A stretch of DNA of 64,000 nt, taken from Apoderus coryli (lineage: Eukaryota > Arthropoda > Insecta > Coleoptera > Attelabidae). A program made the translations under genes and the position numbers. The stretch lies in the NCBI GenBank assembly GCA_911728435.2, contig OU452208.1:10044001-10108000 (forward strand), given 5' to 3'. Shown here one piece after another: positions 34,201 through 44,839 of this stretch. Under the pieces are notes generated by a model, which saw nothing but the letters and a program-made list of their open reading frames with translations, made no database searches and had not been told where the DNA came from. How positions within the stretch are numbered: position 1 is the stretch's first letter; each line of letters begins with the position of its first letter.

Positions 34201-36736
34201 TAGTGCCTATGTTGATTTTCGCAAGCCTCTGCCACCTACTAGTACTCCACAAAAACCGTCATTTAAATTTCTGTCTCAATTATTGGTGTTATATAATTGC
34301 AACTGTTAACTGATTATTTAAATTCTTAGGTAATTCAATTACTTTAACAGTAATTTAATTACTTCAACAATAATTTAATTACTTCAACAGTAATTTAATT
34401 ACTTCAACAGTAATTTAATTACTTTAACCGTAATTCAATAACTTTAACAGCAATTCCACTAGTTTAGCAGTAATTCAATATCATATTGTATGAGTAATTC
34501 AATTACTTACATAGTAATTGTATTACTTGAACAGTAAATGAAATATTTGCATATGTTTTAATTACCATCTTACCATTTTATTTCAAATAATGTTCATAAT
34601 TTTGCATATCTACATTTTTAAGCTATTCGTGCATTGTGTCCAAAACAATTCAATATTTTCATTGCCAATATTGTATTGATTGAATTACTTTGTTGAACAC
34701 ACTAATTTTTTTTAATAATTACATTTTATCCAAAATTTAAAAATACAATTTCTTAAGTATAGTTAAATCTATCCAGAACACCTTGTATATTAAACTGAAT
34801 TACTAAAACCTGCCCCCCGTACTTCAACTATTTGCAAATTCTGACGAAACTAATTCGATAATCATCGTTAAAGTAATCTTGTAATATGTGCAAGTAAATA
34901 AGTACATTATTTTGACGGTAATTGATTTCCTTGCAAGTAATTCAATTACCATTAAAGTAATTGAAATATTTATATGTAATTCAATTAAAATAATTGACCA
35001 AGTAATTAAATACTTTTAGAACTATGGTACGTGATTGATATACATTTGACTGTCTGTAAATAATTGTTAATTGGATTTTATAATTTTGTGCACCAGTAAT
35101 TTGTAATTTTAATTAAATAACTTCTTAAGGGTAATTGGGACAGCTCTGCTTTTTTTTTAACTTTTAATGCCAAAAATGGATCTAGAATCCGTTGTTTCTG
35201 AGATACAGGGTGTTATTATGTCTCAAACCCCTTATAAGTTATAAGATAGAATAAAGGTGAAACTGATTTTGATAGACATTTTTCCGTAGCCGCGTACCCA
35301 ACAAAATTTGTTGATGCAGTGTTTCTGAGATTGTGCCCAAAGTTAGTATTTTTTAAAATATCACCCTGTATATTTGAACGGCAGATTTTTTTCATCTTTG
35401 TGTATCACAACCAATTTTTTTTTAGTCATCAAAATCACAAAAAATTATATTCCCGCACAGGGAAAGTATTGTGAACACACTAAAAAAATGTTCAGATCTT
35501 TATCTCCGTCTTTACGGATATAACCATTTTGAAGTTCCTTGAGACGATTAAAACCATTTCCAGATAGAAGTCTGTCTGTATGTATGTATGTATTCTACCA
35601 CGATAACGCCCAAACGCTTTAACCAATTGAGGTAAATTTTGGTATATGAGTTTGGGGCAGTCCTAGGATGACCCCATTAGATTTTGGTTGAAATCGCTTA
35701 AGCGGGGTGGACACAACCACTAAATTTTCATATATCAGTAGGGGTCGAGCAATACATCAAATAGAAAATAATACAGTTATCATAATAATTATTAAAATTC
35801 TGTTTCTTTACGCAGGTCATATATTTTTGATTATATTATAACTTTTCGGGAAAGTTTTGGGTAGACACAACCGTTTTTTTTTGTCTTGTTTTCTAACAAA
35901 CATACGAGCAATTATGACATTTTTGTAAAAATAACACTGACTAACTATTAAAAATGATAAAAGCAGAAAAATATATTTTATCAGTGAGAATTTAGAATTA
36001 GAAGCCTCTATTAAGTAATTCATAATATGATGCAGTTGAGTGTAATTTAATTACGAAAAAACTCAATCATCGTCTCCACTATATGATATAATTAAATTTA
36101 AAGATAAAAGGGGCATGTTTCGGAGCCTGCTCACTCCATCATCAGCCTGAAAGGCAACACTGTCGATCATTTTCTCTTACACTAACGTCTGTCAAAATTG
36201 GGATAAATTAGTTCTAGTTAGGGTTGTTTATGTCTTTGTTTCAAATAAAATTAGATAAAAAAAAGTAATGATTCCTTAGAATATGTTAGAAAACAATAAA
36301 AAATATTAAAACAAAATTGTGATTTTAGTTGATTTCTATAAGTTTAGTTACCTGTAGAAGTTTTCGGTCTAAAATATATAATCTTTTTCACTTTCATGAG
36401 AGTTTTCTTATAATAATATTATGTAAATTTCCACCAACGTTTGTACTCACTTTGTTCATTTGATGTTTGAAAAATTCCTGCGACGTATTTGGCACGTTCT
36501 TTCTCTCAAAGACTAAAAAGAATACATCATCATATTCCCTTGGCCCTTTCTACGTGTTTTTTTACGTATCTGTATAATATAGACAGAGTCTACCTATATA
36601 TATATCAAACCTAATGACATTTCAATCAATTTTTCAGTGTCACTATTTCGACTTTGAGGAGGAAATTGATTTTCCTACGGGAAATGACTGCGTAGTCGAG
36701 GTGGATCAACACGATGCTACATGTAGTATACAATAG
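28261..36736 (+). CDS. Unrecognised conserved-looking host gene, four exons
   Basis: Exons 28261-28338, 28561-28668, 29685-29918 and 36638-36736, with acceptors TTTCAG, TTATAG, TTACAG, TTTCAG and GT donors. All junctions are phase 0 and the frame stays open to TAG, giving 172 residues from this ATG. The first exon begins two bases upstream (28259), so further 5' exons may exist. The protein starts MKDRIINCAQQHKEDIYF; exon 2 is basic (SRRELQHLFESPSGKEML then RYYKPRPKHKQK); exon 3 is serine/proline-rich, then NSLDLYAEAAAILGLTC and a cysteine cluster (TCAQTDDCRCIECQ, continuing CHYFDFEEE in exon 4). The tail is acidic. No signal peptide or membrane segment. The codon use of exon 3 is far richer in G and C than the flanks. 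I do not recognise the family; the DCRCIEC cluster might bind metal. Confidence 0.8.
28956..29487 (+). pseudogene. PIF/Harbinger remnant with nuclease fragment
   Basis: GGGCCGTATTCATAAAAAAG at 28956 looks like a Harbinger terminal repeat and lies inside intron 2 of the host gene. Downstream, 29281-29460 reads ETRGGALSSVLKMQICLRYL and then WVCQATVSRTVTAVIDSIVA, which matches the helix-turn-helix part of the HARBI1-type nuclease (LR.L, then V.Q.TVSR.V). The DDE catalytic segment is gone. No right terminus found. Confidence 0.5.
30008..30045. repeat. Perfect 14-bp stem-loop at start of intron 3
   Basis: GTGTGAGGATTATA, an 8-base loop (GGTTCCCA), then TATAATCCTCACAC. It lies 90 bases past the exon 3 donor of the unknown gene. 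Could be a tiny MITE or an RNA structure; no other evidence. Confidence 0.6.
30317..30886. repeat. Foldback repeat of about 570 bp in intron 3
   Basis: Arms of about 270 bp pair around a centre near 30600. Shared blocks are GGATGACCATA, GACCCTTGCCTTAATTATAA and GTGTACTAAGGACCAGTTTT. The arms are nearly identical. No coding capacity. Probably a MITE or foldback. Confidence 0.75.
31001..31045 (+). ncRNA. Hammerhead motif with CUGAAGA core
   Basis: CTGAAGA 31009-31015 fits the CUGANGA consensus. Helix II is the palindromic GCTTTAGCTAAAGC, followed by GAAA 31033-31036, CATG and GTT. Helix I pairing is poor, so activity is doubtful. Confidence 0.45.
31468..31570 (+). repeat. Dispersed repeat shared with 58040-58140
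   Basis: Both contain AATTTCGTGGCA, AGCGGACAAAAT and AATTCAGTAGAACCAA in the same order. The copy here lacks a short segment. Unclassified. Confidence 0.5.
31571..32308. other. Intron 3, no feature recognised
   Basis: AT-rich intronic sequence. A GACACCCTGTATATAA tract near 31803 resembles a mariner-type repeat end. Nothing else seen. Confidence 0.3.
32309..32641. mobile_element. Mariner-type MITE, TTTCAGTCGTATACGAGG ends
   Basis: Inverted ends TTTCAGTCGTATACGAGG (32309) and CCTCGTATACGACTGAAA (ending 32641). The repeats run about 60 bp inward. The TATACGAGGTATGT tip is shared with the MITE at 60961, pointing to one mariner family mobilising both. Confidence 0.65.
32642..33439. other. Intron 3, no feature recognised
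   Basis: AT-rich. A weak inverted pair TAGTAGAACATATTG (32691) and AGTATGTTCTACTCG (33152) could mark a decayed MITE. Confidence 0.3.
33440..33655 (-). other. Unclassified 71-codon open frame lacking a start
   Basis: The minus strand is open from 33655 to the stop at 33442-33440 with protein-like composition: CDENWYHFHKILSFLPHITE, then YEGTRFYEQLYPSMYKLQQI and KPNLVKLETDCKSGSIFWLK. No ATG near the start and no obvious acceptor, so it could be an exon of an antisense gene or a transposon relic inside intron 3. I do not recognise the family. Confidence 0.35.
33656..34325. other. Intron 3, no feature recognised
   Basis: AT-rich intronic sequence with no paired repeats or protein fragments that I can see. 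Confidence 0.3.
34326..34550 (+). repeat. Degenerate tandem repeat, unit about 20-21 bp
   Basis: About ten units of AACAGTAATTTAATTACTTC with rising divergence to the right. Related GTAATTCAATTA fragments continue at 34890-35030. Confidence 0.75.
35440..35580 (+). repeat. Dispersed repeat shared with 48384-48490
   Basis: GTGAACACACTAAAAAAATG, GGATATAACCATTTTGAAG and GAGACGATTAAAACCATTTC are found inverted at 48384-48490. A further match (ACTTTTCGGGAAAG then ACACAACCG) links 35840-35870 with 49485-49515. The following 35580-35700 sequence (CCACGATAACGCCCAAACG) looks like the flank of a large transposon. Confidence 0.5.
36110..36152 (-). ncRNA. Decayed hammerhead motif in intron 3
   Basis: Minus strand: CTGATGA (36145-36139), helix II GGAG with CTCC, GAAA (36121-36118), CATG. 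The cleavage triplet is GCC, which breaks the NUH rule, and helix I does not pair well. Confidence 0.45.
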
Positions 36737-37649
36737 CAGGATCAAGGCTGATTTTTTTTAATTTTGGTTAAGTATATTATTGTGCGATGTTATATATAAT
36801 TTACAGAAATGTGTATGACAAATATTTACGAGTTTTATGGTTGAGAAATCGCCAACTATATTTCTTTCTGGATCTCTTATATTTCTAGGGATTCTAACGT
36901 GATCATAATGTAAATATTTAGAGAGTTTTCGCAAACTGTCTACTAAATTACCGTATTTATTGGTTATTCTGCGCATGCTTAGAAGCTAGCGGAAATACAG
37001 AACGATAGCGGTGTCCGCTAATTGGGTCAGTTTCCCGTATAGACATAATATACCTATATAAAATAATCCTAACCTCACTTTGTGCCATGATAAATTGTAA
37101 CATGGTTTGGTTTTTATTGTTATGTTCATGTTATGCTAGGGTTTATAGCAATGATCGAATAATACTATACGTTTGTATTATAAGGTCAATGCACCACTGC
37201 ACTGACTGCACAAAAAAAAATAGATAAACGAACCTCACTCTATGCCATAAATAAGTAATAAATTGTAAAAAATTTGACGCATCGCATTTTGATTTTACGT
37301 TATTTTTTGCTAAAACACTTGTATCCAACTATTTACCGTATGATTTGTCATTGATCTTGGTAACTACGGTATTTTTATCCCGGTTATGCGAAAACTCCCT
37401 ATTTGCTGTATATTGCACCGTATATTTAAGATTTTAACACAGTTATCGGAATCTTAGGCAATTCATTAAAATACAAAACAAAAATAATTGTAAATTCTTC
37501 AAAACTTCTTATATTATGGCTCAACCCTACATTTGATCAGTATCATTTCATAAGGGTTGAGTCTACAATGAAATTATTTTGTTATAAGTATATTGATTAG
37601 TTTCAATTTTTCTTAAAATGCAAGGATTTCTACAGAACAATTGAGGCAT
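36737..37649. other. 3' flank of the unknown gene
   Basis: Presumed 3' untranslated region and intergenic DNA. A 72-codon open frame on the minus strand (36976-36758) has no recognised motif. No paired repeats seen. Confidence 0.3.
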
Positions 37650-37740
37650 CTCAATGAATATGTTCCGATATCACAGGGCCTCCTTCTTTAAAAAGCTCAG
37701 GAGATATGCCATCAAAGCCAGCCACAACACGAAATGGTGT
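37650..37740 (-). pseudogene. Short LINE reverse transcriptase fragment
   Basis: The minus strand reads VVAGFDGISPELFKEGGPVI, which matches the KSPG.DGI..E.LK..G motif in the fingers region of non-LTR reverse transcriptases. Only about 30 codons remain. Confidence 0.55.
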
Positions 37741-37819
37741 TATTGAAATTAATTTAGCTTTTGTAGTTTATAACGGGCGGACTAAGTTCTAGATCTTAAT
37801 GCTGAAATTTTTAAATCCC

Positions 37820-38050
37820 TGGTAAATAAAGACTAAAAAACAAGTCTCAATAGCCTGAACCTTCAACTAAGAAAAAGATATCATTGTATACTGTTCAACC
37901 ATTTTTGAAAAGAAAATTATATATTATGCTATATTAACGAAATCCTTGCATAAAATTAAGCTTAGAATGGTTTAATAAAAACATGTTTTAATAAATTAGA
38001 AGAAAAACCACACGAAATCATATAAAATAAAAATTAAACACATTAGGTAG
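37820..38050 (+). repeat. Dispersed repeat shared with 47488-47620
   Basis: TGAACCTTCAACTAA, then AAATCATATAAAATAAAAATT and the approach to a mariner relic. Both copies sit upstream of mariner-like coding remnants (38058 and 47880), so this is likely mariner 5' sequence. Confidence 0.45.
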
Positions 38051-38057
38051 TCAAAAA

Positions 38058-38426
38058 TTGTTGCACGTTCTATCTTCAGAGAATGCAGTTTGCCAAATGT
38101 ACACTACATTAGCACTAGTCTTGACACACGATGAGTTGAACATCAGTTCCAACCAGTTAATATCAGGATTAATTGGCAATCTTGTTCTTGCACCATTGGT
38201 ATTGCCGGCATTATTGCATGGACAACTTCATGTGGAGTTTCTCCAGAACGCGTTTCAAGAAAACTTGATGTATTCCACTCCGGTCGATACTAGGGTGAAA
38301 CTTCTACAGATAATCACGTTTCATTGTGATGTGATAAGAAATAAGGTAAGAAATAATGCTACAGCAGTCCTCAAAGCGCCGTTAGCGTCAGCTTCCTTAA
38401 GTTCAAATGTTGGAAGAACTTGGTAG
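38058..38426 (+). pseudogene. Mariner-like transposase with catalytic core deleted
   Basis: An open frame whose first part (ISSNQLISGLIGNLVLAP, then LLHGQLHVEFLQNAF) corresponds to the Q.S.NVWAG.IG..L.GP segment after the first catalytic Asp, and whose second part (YSTPVDTRVKLLQIITFHC and DVIRN) corresponds to the C-terminal YA.PVDT...L..RI segment. The QQDGAPAH and PDLTPLDFF motifs between them are deleted in frame. Related to the relic at 50440-51139. It opens at a TTG rather than ATG, and is not expected to be functional. Confidence 0.65.
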
Positions 38427-38619
38427 TTAGTTAGAATGAAAATTAAATGTTTTACAATTTCCTAATTTCAAATTTGTAACTAAACAAATTCAAAATACGA
38501 AATAAAGTTTTAATTTTTGGTCTAACCCTCTAATGTTTGCAACAGTTTTTGAATAATTAATGTGTTTCGAATAGTTTTTTTCTCATTTATTATAAAATTG
38601 ATTTTATTTACTTAAAAAA

Positions 38620-38715
38620 AATGTTTTGAACTTTTTCGTACTACACCAGATTTTCAGATTTTTCCACAGTATAGTATCACAATAGAAACGCTTCCCGGAG
38701 GGACACCCGGTATAT
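38620..38715 (+). repeat. Repeat shared with 6165-6270
   Basis: TACACCAGATTTTCAGATT and CTTCCCGGAGGGACACCCGG. The GGGACACCCGGTA end looks like a Tc1/mariner-type tip. The other copy is in the centre of the 9.5-kb foldback. Confidence 0.55.
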
Positions 38716-38999
38716 CTGGAAATAACAGAGACGTATTTATTTTTTATTCTCATTTCTTCATAAAGAAAGCTAACTTTGATCTTGGAATATCCGGACTCTG
38801 ATTGTTGTGACTCTAATTTCAACCAAAGTGTTATTTTGTAAATAGTGTAAATAAATTTTACAATTTGAAATGATATACATACTTAATACGTTTGAATGTC
38901 TTATACTAAGCACTCATTAGAATATTTACCTGAGTCTAAATCGATTTGAATTTTGAAAATTAGTGGTAATTATTTAAATATTGGCACTCTCGGTTATAC

Positions 39000-39269
39000 C
39001 TATCTGAATGAATAATAATTGTTTATGCAAATTGTAGATAACATGTGTCGATCTTGTTGCACAACAGATTTTGGTCGAATTTCACAGCATTCACCACTCA
39101 CTGGTGCACGACCATGACGAAATTTTGCAAACAAATAGTACACTATTTTCTTTGATGGTTCTTTTGTACCAAAGGTTGACAGAAGCCGTTTAATACATCC
39201 TTGTGCAATTAGACCTCTTTTTAAATCGTAAAAAATCATCCAACGAAAACCTTCACGAGTAATATCCAT
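39000..39269 (-). pseudogene. DD34D-type mariner transposase, N-terminal fragment
   Basis: The minus strand starts with ATG at 39269: MDITREGFRWMIFYDLKRGL, then STFGTKEPSKKIVYYLFAKF and EIRPKSVV. This is the classic N-terminal helix-turn-helix of mariner (SETMAR-like) proteins. After PKSVV it jumps to QQDRHML, showing an internal deletion, and stops. No catalytic domain remains. Confidence 0.8.
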
Positions 39270-39429
39270 TTTTTTTGCAAACTTACTGTCTTAAAAGTCA
39301 AGTCCAGTAATGTCTTATATTTATTCAAAAATTGCCATTGTATGGCTGAAAAATAATCTTAAATTTAATATTAAAATTTGGAACCCTAGAGTATTATTTT
39401 TTTATTTTTTCATATTGCTGATTTTAGAT

Positions 39430-40385
39430 CAATAAATAAGGAAAACACTCAATCATTTGCTAACGTTTCAGCTTTCTCCTCAGGACACTACATTTTGCAG
39501 GTAACATAAATTAGAAAGCAACCAATTTAATAAAACAAGCAATTAATATACTACAAAGATTAGTGGCGAAGCGTCCATGTAACCACTGTGACCATTGGTA
39601 ACAGTTAAAAATCTTGAAAATAAATATTTTATGACTAACTAATAAATAATTTTATTTATTTTTTACCAACAGCGATATGTGGCCTCGCTTAGACTAGGTT
39701 GAATGTTACCACTTTCGTTTATGGATAAGCGCCATAGTCCGTCGACTCATGTCTGGTGGCGTACTTGAATTCTACATTCTACAGTGCGAGAGCGAGGGGC
39801 GTCGCGATATTATGTACGCTTGTTACCATTTTTTGTTTTGGTTACTCGTTACACAGAATAGGCTGCGGGATACAGTATGCGTGCAATTAAATAAATAGAC
39901 ACAGATCAGTGCCGCTGCGTAATCGAGTAACTACTTGAAAAGCACTTCTTGTATAGTTTAATAGTGATTTATTTTATTTTATCCCACAGGCGTGGATTAT
40001 TCTTAGCAATTTTTCCTTAAAAAAAATAAATCAAATTTTTTTGTTAAATAAAATACCTAAAATAAGCAAAAAATTATATTTGGGAGGTTCAAAATAAACT
40101 TTTTTTTTTAAGATAAGATTTTTCACATCTGGTTTTGGTAACACTTTAGAAAAAGTCACGCGTCGCCACTGTTAAAGATACCTACTTTTAATAACAGTTT
40201 AAAAGAACCAAAGATATTAATAATGTTTTTCTTTTTAAATTAATTTCATTGCTTTTTCGTAAATTTGTTGACTTTTTATGTACTTGTTGTTGTCTAATTA
40301 ATGTTAAATATAAATTCAAGGGTCTTGAGGATGCTCTGATATAAAGCAAAACGTTGGTAAATAATTGATTACGTATTAAAGACTA
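39430..40385. repeat. Inverted pair with decayed ribozyme-like edges
   Basis: The minus strand near 39466 (TGTCCTGAGGAGAAAGCTG then AAACGTT) and the plus strand near 40322 (GTCTTGAGGATGCTC then GCAAAACGTTGG) are inverted relatives with a CTGAGGA-like core and GAAAC. Helix II does not form cleanly, so I call these only hammerhead-like. A hAT element is inserted between them. Confidence 0.4.
39561..40171. mobile_element. Non-autonomous hAT-type element, 611 bp
   Basis: Ends TAGTGGCGAAGCGTCCATG (39561) and GTCACGCGTCGCCACTG (ending 40171) are inverted. Flanks ACAAAGAT (39553-39560) and TTAAAGAT (40172-40179) are an 8-bp duplication with two differences, as expected for hAT. No coding frame inside. 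Confidence 0.65.
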
Positions 40386-40955
40386 ACCACACCATAAAAT
40401 CCTATTAAAATCTTTCATAATCTACATTGTAATAGATGATTATATTTGTCCATAGACAATGGATACTTTGTTAAATAGAATCTGCAGAATGTAAAACGAC
40501 AGATACCCTCACTTTCTAACAATGAGTATACAGAAATTAAAAATGTTAAGGGTTTTACTAATTCTAATTAATTAATTTGTTGGAATGACATCTATTTGTG
40601 GTTTAAGCTTCGATTGATCTTTTCTCTGCAACTAGATCTTCCTAATGTTGAATGGACTTTTTGTTGAATTAAAAATAATAATAAATACAAAGTTGACTCA
40701 TTTTGTATGCTAAATAAGATAAATTAAAAAAAAACATATGAAAAAATTGACTTTCAACGGTTTTTATATCTTTCTTTGGCACCTGTATTAGAAATCACAA
40801 AATATATAACGAAATTCGCAAAAATTAACCTAATACGGCATTCAAAATTTATTAATGAAGGCTTCTATCAAAAAAAGTTTCTTTTTGGACTATAAAATGT
40901 CAAGTTTTATAGAAATCTTTATATGAAAAATTAAATGATATTAAAATAATAAGGG
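40380..40955. other. Unannotated AT-rich stretch
   Basis: No gene or paired repeat seen. Confidence 0.3.
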
Positions 40956-40959
40956 GTAA

Positions 40960-41162
40960 ATGAACAACGTCTACTCCACAAACAAATTTGTTTATATTTT
41001 GAAATCAATTATCATTCAGCCATACATGTTTCGAGAAATACCACTGATGACGATAACGACGAGTCTCGAAACATGTATGGTTGAATGATAATTGATTTCA
41101 AATTATAAAAAAATTCGTTTGTGGAGTAGACGTTATAAAAAGGAACTCCTCTTAAGAAAATG
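40960..41162. repeat. Compact foldback with hammerhead motifs
   Basis: Arms ACGTCTACTCCACAAACAAA (40996 side) and TTTGTGGAGTAGACGT (41118 side) pair with almost no spacer. The plus strand core CTGATGA is at 41044-41050, with GAAA at 41068-41071, CATG, GTA and helix I CCA with TGG. Helix II is disrupted because the two inverted cores have collapsed into each other. The right edge AAGAAAATGGACTATTT matches the termini at 20587 and 16115. Confidence 0.6.
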
Positions 41163-41698
41163 GACTATTTCAATAATATTAAAATAATAAATTTTCAAAA
41201 TTTATATCGAAATAGCCTCAGGAATATTGTAATAATTATTGGTATCCACCATGAGATAGTGTGAATACCCAAATATATTTTATATTTCTTCTTCATTAGA
41301 ACCTTTGTTTCTAAGGATGACTTTTTTAGTTAATATTAAAGTGATTCGAGAATAAGTTTGACATAGTTTAACCGCAATATTTATGCTGACAAGAAATTAA
41401 GTTGGTACCAAGCCACATTGTTGGTAATAAATTGGAGAGATAAAAGCAATAATTATTAGTAAACGTCTAGAGTCAGAGAGAGCTACCAGCTACCACCTAT
41501 CGTTGTCCCTTTAATTTCTGTCACATTTCTCTTATTATATGTCTGTAAAATAGTTTGTGATTCTATTTAGATGCATTTTGTTCAATTTTAATTTAATATT
41601 AGTTAAATATAGACAATTTTCTTAATTAAAATAGATAAAACGTTAAATAATGACTCTTCTTTACTGTATTATATTTTTCTAGAATAAATTATATTTCT

Positions 41699-42030
41699 AC
41701 ACAGGGTGTCCCAGCAGGAACTGCATCGATGGATTTAGTTAGTGACTGAAAAATTCTAATAAATATAGAAAAGTGCTAATTCATTGTGCCCTACCCAGCT
41801 AAAATATTTTTAAGGTTACAGCACTTCGGTTATACCGGAAATGGGTACCAACTTGCTTAATTTAAATGGTATTACATGTTTTTTTTTATAAATATTTTCA
41901 GATTCCGGCTGTTATTATTTCAAAATAAAAAGAAAATATTTTAGCTATATAGGGCACATTTTTTTAGAATTTTCCAGTCACTTCCTCTTCGTAAATCGAT
42001 CGACGGAGTGTGGAGTGGGTCACCCTGTAT
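41699..42030. mobile_element. Mariner-type MITE, 332 bp
   Basis: Ends CACAGGGTGTCCCAG and GGGTCACCCTGTA are inverted, with TA flanks. Inner arms AGTGACTGAAAAATTCTA and AGAATTTTCCAGTCACT pair. No coding. Confidence 0.65.
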
Positions 42031-42520
42031 ACTGTACAAAATTTTAAATGTCTTACATTAGAAATAAAATAAAACTACTGTTTAAAGGTACTTTAAAATT
42101 GTAAATAATTACGGACTAAATTCTGCACAAATTATTTAAAGAAACTATAAAAAATTCTAAATTTATTGTCTGTGTATAACGAACGTTAATATTAATAATA
42201 TAATAAAATATGTATGAATAATCGAAATAATACTTAAGATATTAATATTCTGTTAAAAAATAATTATTATAAATATATAAATTTTGAAAATATGTGTTGA
42301 GTGTTTTATTTTAAAGTGAGCGACAATAAGATCACTCTGGTTGTCGTAAAAACTCCAAGTTTACCCCAAAAGTATCATCTTTCTGTCAAATCAGTTGTCA
42401 TTACTAATATTTTGCCCCAGACAAATGTACATAGACTAGAACAAAGCGCGGTATAAATGTTGTCAACTTAAAAGTTCTACATCGTTTGTAGTCGAGAATT
42501 GTTCGTGTTCGACTAGAATA
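42031..42520. other. Unannotated AT-rich stretch
   Basis: Very AT-rich, no gene seen. GTGTTTTATTTTAAAGTGAGCGAC (42301) may be the flank of the mariner fragment that follows. Confidence 0.3.
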
Positions 42521-42530
42521 TACGAAAGGA

Positions 42531-42760
42531 AAACAGCTTTTTTATTGCATGATAATGCACCACCCCACACGATCAAAAAAGTCAACTAATTTTTGGTGGA
42601 AATATAGATTTGTGTCATCGACCACTCTCTTTATGCGCCTGATCACTGTGTGACTATTTTCTGTTCCCAAAACAAAACTACAATGAACTTTCAGCTATTC
42701 AGGTAGCAGTGACTAAAAAACATCCCGAAACCGCGTTTAAAAAGGCCTATGGATAAATAG
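42531..42760 (+). pseudogene. DD34D mariner transposase, catalytic fragment
   Basis: Reads KTAFLLHDNAPPHTIKKVN with the second catalytic Asp, two stops, then VIDHSLYAPDHCVTIFCS, the degenerate third catalytic motif (normally PPYSPDLAPCD), then TTMNFQLF. Spacing between the two sites fits DD34D, but the third Asp is replaced. Stops and loss of the Asp make it dead. Confidence 0.7.
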
Positions 42761-42769
42761 GGTTACCCA

Positions 42770-43600
42770 ACGTCCCGATTTAGGTGGGAGAGTCCCGATT
42801 TTTAAAGACTTCCCCTTCAATTGTCCTATTTTACGAATTAAATGTCAAATATTACGATTTTTAAAAATGTATGTAAATGAGTGTATCTAAATACGAGTAT
42901 TATTTGTCAATCAGAAAATAAGTCTTAATTCCGGCCGCAACACCCTTATAATAGGCTACCGTTTCGTTGATCAGCGGCTAAAGACATTGTTGGTTGTCTA
43001 TTTTCAGTAGAGTTTGTAAATAAGTGCGACAAGCTTCAGGGATCTGCATTAAAAAACTTAAAAACTGATGCTTTATTTGTTGCCCTGAAACCGGTCGAGA
43101 TATGCAAATGAAATTTGGTGAGTTTTAAGAGGTACTTATAGCGCATTTTTTGAAATGCAATTAAGAATTTATGTTCATAATTGGCGCGCATACGGGAAAT
43201 CTCAATATTATTAAAGACAAAAATGGCACGCCAGTGAGATATTTCAAAATAAAAATTATTTTTGAAATTCTCGTTTAATTTAGCTTTGCGCCTGTTTAAA
43301 AATATTTTTATTAGTGTTTTCTGTTATCGTTCTGGTTTAATGTTACTGTATTAGCTAGTTCTTGTTAATAAAAATTAAAAATATACCCTGTATATTTTAA
43401 GAATATTTGAGTTTTTTTTTAAGTTTTAAGTTTATTTTCTCAATATTGCACTCAAATGCAGTGTCTGAAAGAATATTGGGTTTGATGACCACCCTGGAGG
43501 AACGAGAGAAGTCGTTTACATCTTCTTACTCTTGAAGCAGAACCGATGATCAAACACAATTTCGCAATAAGTTGCAATGAATTTGTGGTATTTAAAAGAT
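42770..43600. other. Unannotated repeat-like stretch
   Basis: Includes GAAACCGGTCGAGATATGC (43089) and ATATACCCTGTATATTTT (43382), which resemble mariner-type repeat ends. No coding seen. Confidence 0.3.
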
Positions 43601-43639
43601 TTCAAACCCGAAGACACTTAATTTTAAGAAAACGTAATT

Positions 43640-43690
43640 ATTTAAGACCCCTGAAGAAGACGAAAACACACGCCGAAACGTAAGTTGTGT
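43640..43690 (+). other. Hammerhead-like motif without helix II
   Basis: CCCCTGAAGAAGACG then CGCCGAAACGTAAG has CUGAAGA and GAAAC, but the bases between do not form a helix. Probably the 3' flank of a retroelement, not an active ribozyme. Confidence 0.3.
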
Positions 43691-43699
43691 ATTATGTCA

Positions 43700-44335
43700 C
43701 CATCGTGACTCAAATATTTTATTAACGTAAAAATTGGAATTTTTTGTGTGGCTTATTGAATAATAAAAAAGAACCTGTCACTCAAGAACTGATACCCCAA
43801 ACCTTTCCCGAAGGATGAACTATCGACATCGCCTCAATAATGACAAAATATCAACAAAAAAATTTTTTATCCGGTTATATCCATTGCCATCCATTAATTG
43901 AAATTCATTTTTGTAAGAACAAAAATGAATTTCAATAATTGAAGTTTCTGTTTAAAATGTTCTTATTTTTGTTTACTTTAATTAGCACATTTTGAACCTC
44001 AAACCTTTGAATATCCTAACATCAACAGCAACCTTAAATATTATTCACGTTGATGCCCATGGCTCTGAAATACTTTTAGTGGTTATTTGAGAAAAAAAAC
44101 ATTTTACAAGTTTACATTTAGGATTGAGTTCACTGTAGATTTTGAATTATTACCTCTTTTGTTGAGAGAGTTTCAAGCTCTCGTTCACACATTATCAAGA
44201 ATGAATAAAAAAAATGGCAATAAACGGCGTCTACCGCACACTACGTATTGTGGAGTAGATAGATAACTCCTTGCTCGAAATGGATTATCTTGTGAAAATA
44301 GATAAAACAATACAAATAATATGATTAAATTCACT
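43700..44335. other. Unannotated AT-rich stretch
   Basis: No gene seen. 44227-44275 (GGCGTCTACCGCACACTACG, then TTGTGGAGTAGATAG) resembles the outer ends of the hammerhead foldbacks, so a decayed copy may start here. Confidence 0.3.
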
Positions 44336-44338
44336 TAC

Positions 44339-44545
44339 ACCATGCTTCAGTTATCAGTGTTATTATTGTCCAATTGGAAACTTCATTTACGTTTTTCTCT
44401 TTTGAAAATTACAAGCGCGAGTCGGGCTACTTTTTAATTTAACGAATAACGACTTCGAAATCGCAATTAAATCTTCATAGACTCGCACACACATTCACTA
44501 GTTTTTAAGCATTACCACCGCCGCGCACTGAATATGATTTATCTG
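44339..44545 (-). promoter_or_regulatory. Possible first exon and promoter of a minus-strand gene
   Basis: A less AT-rich segment (CACCGCCGCGCACTG at about 44518) ends, on the minus strand, in GAAGCATGGT followed by GTAAGTGA, a near-perfect splice donor. An ATG sits just before the donor. A similar donor (TCAGGT then GTAAGTGA) ends at 45551, so there could be two alternative first exons. No downstream exon was recognised. Confidence 0.3.
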
Positions 44546-44839
44546 TAACAAAGAAAGTACGCACTGTTAGAAATTAGTAAAGATTTTTTTTGTGTTTATA
44601 CTTTTTGACTATTAAAAAAATTATACGCAATATTACCGAGTACCTACCATGTGACAAACCTTGCTGCACTAAACTCCAATCCATTCCATTCCATATCATG
44701 CTTAACCTTAACAAAACTAGGGCCTATGGGCACTCCTGAAATGTACAAAAAAGAAATTTTTAACAAAATTATTCTACAACATTATATTAATGTAACTATT
44801 GTGTTAGTGACCTCTAAGTGATTTTCAATTTGAAGTTGC

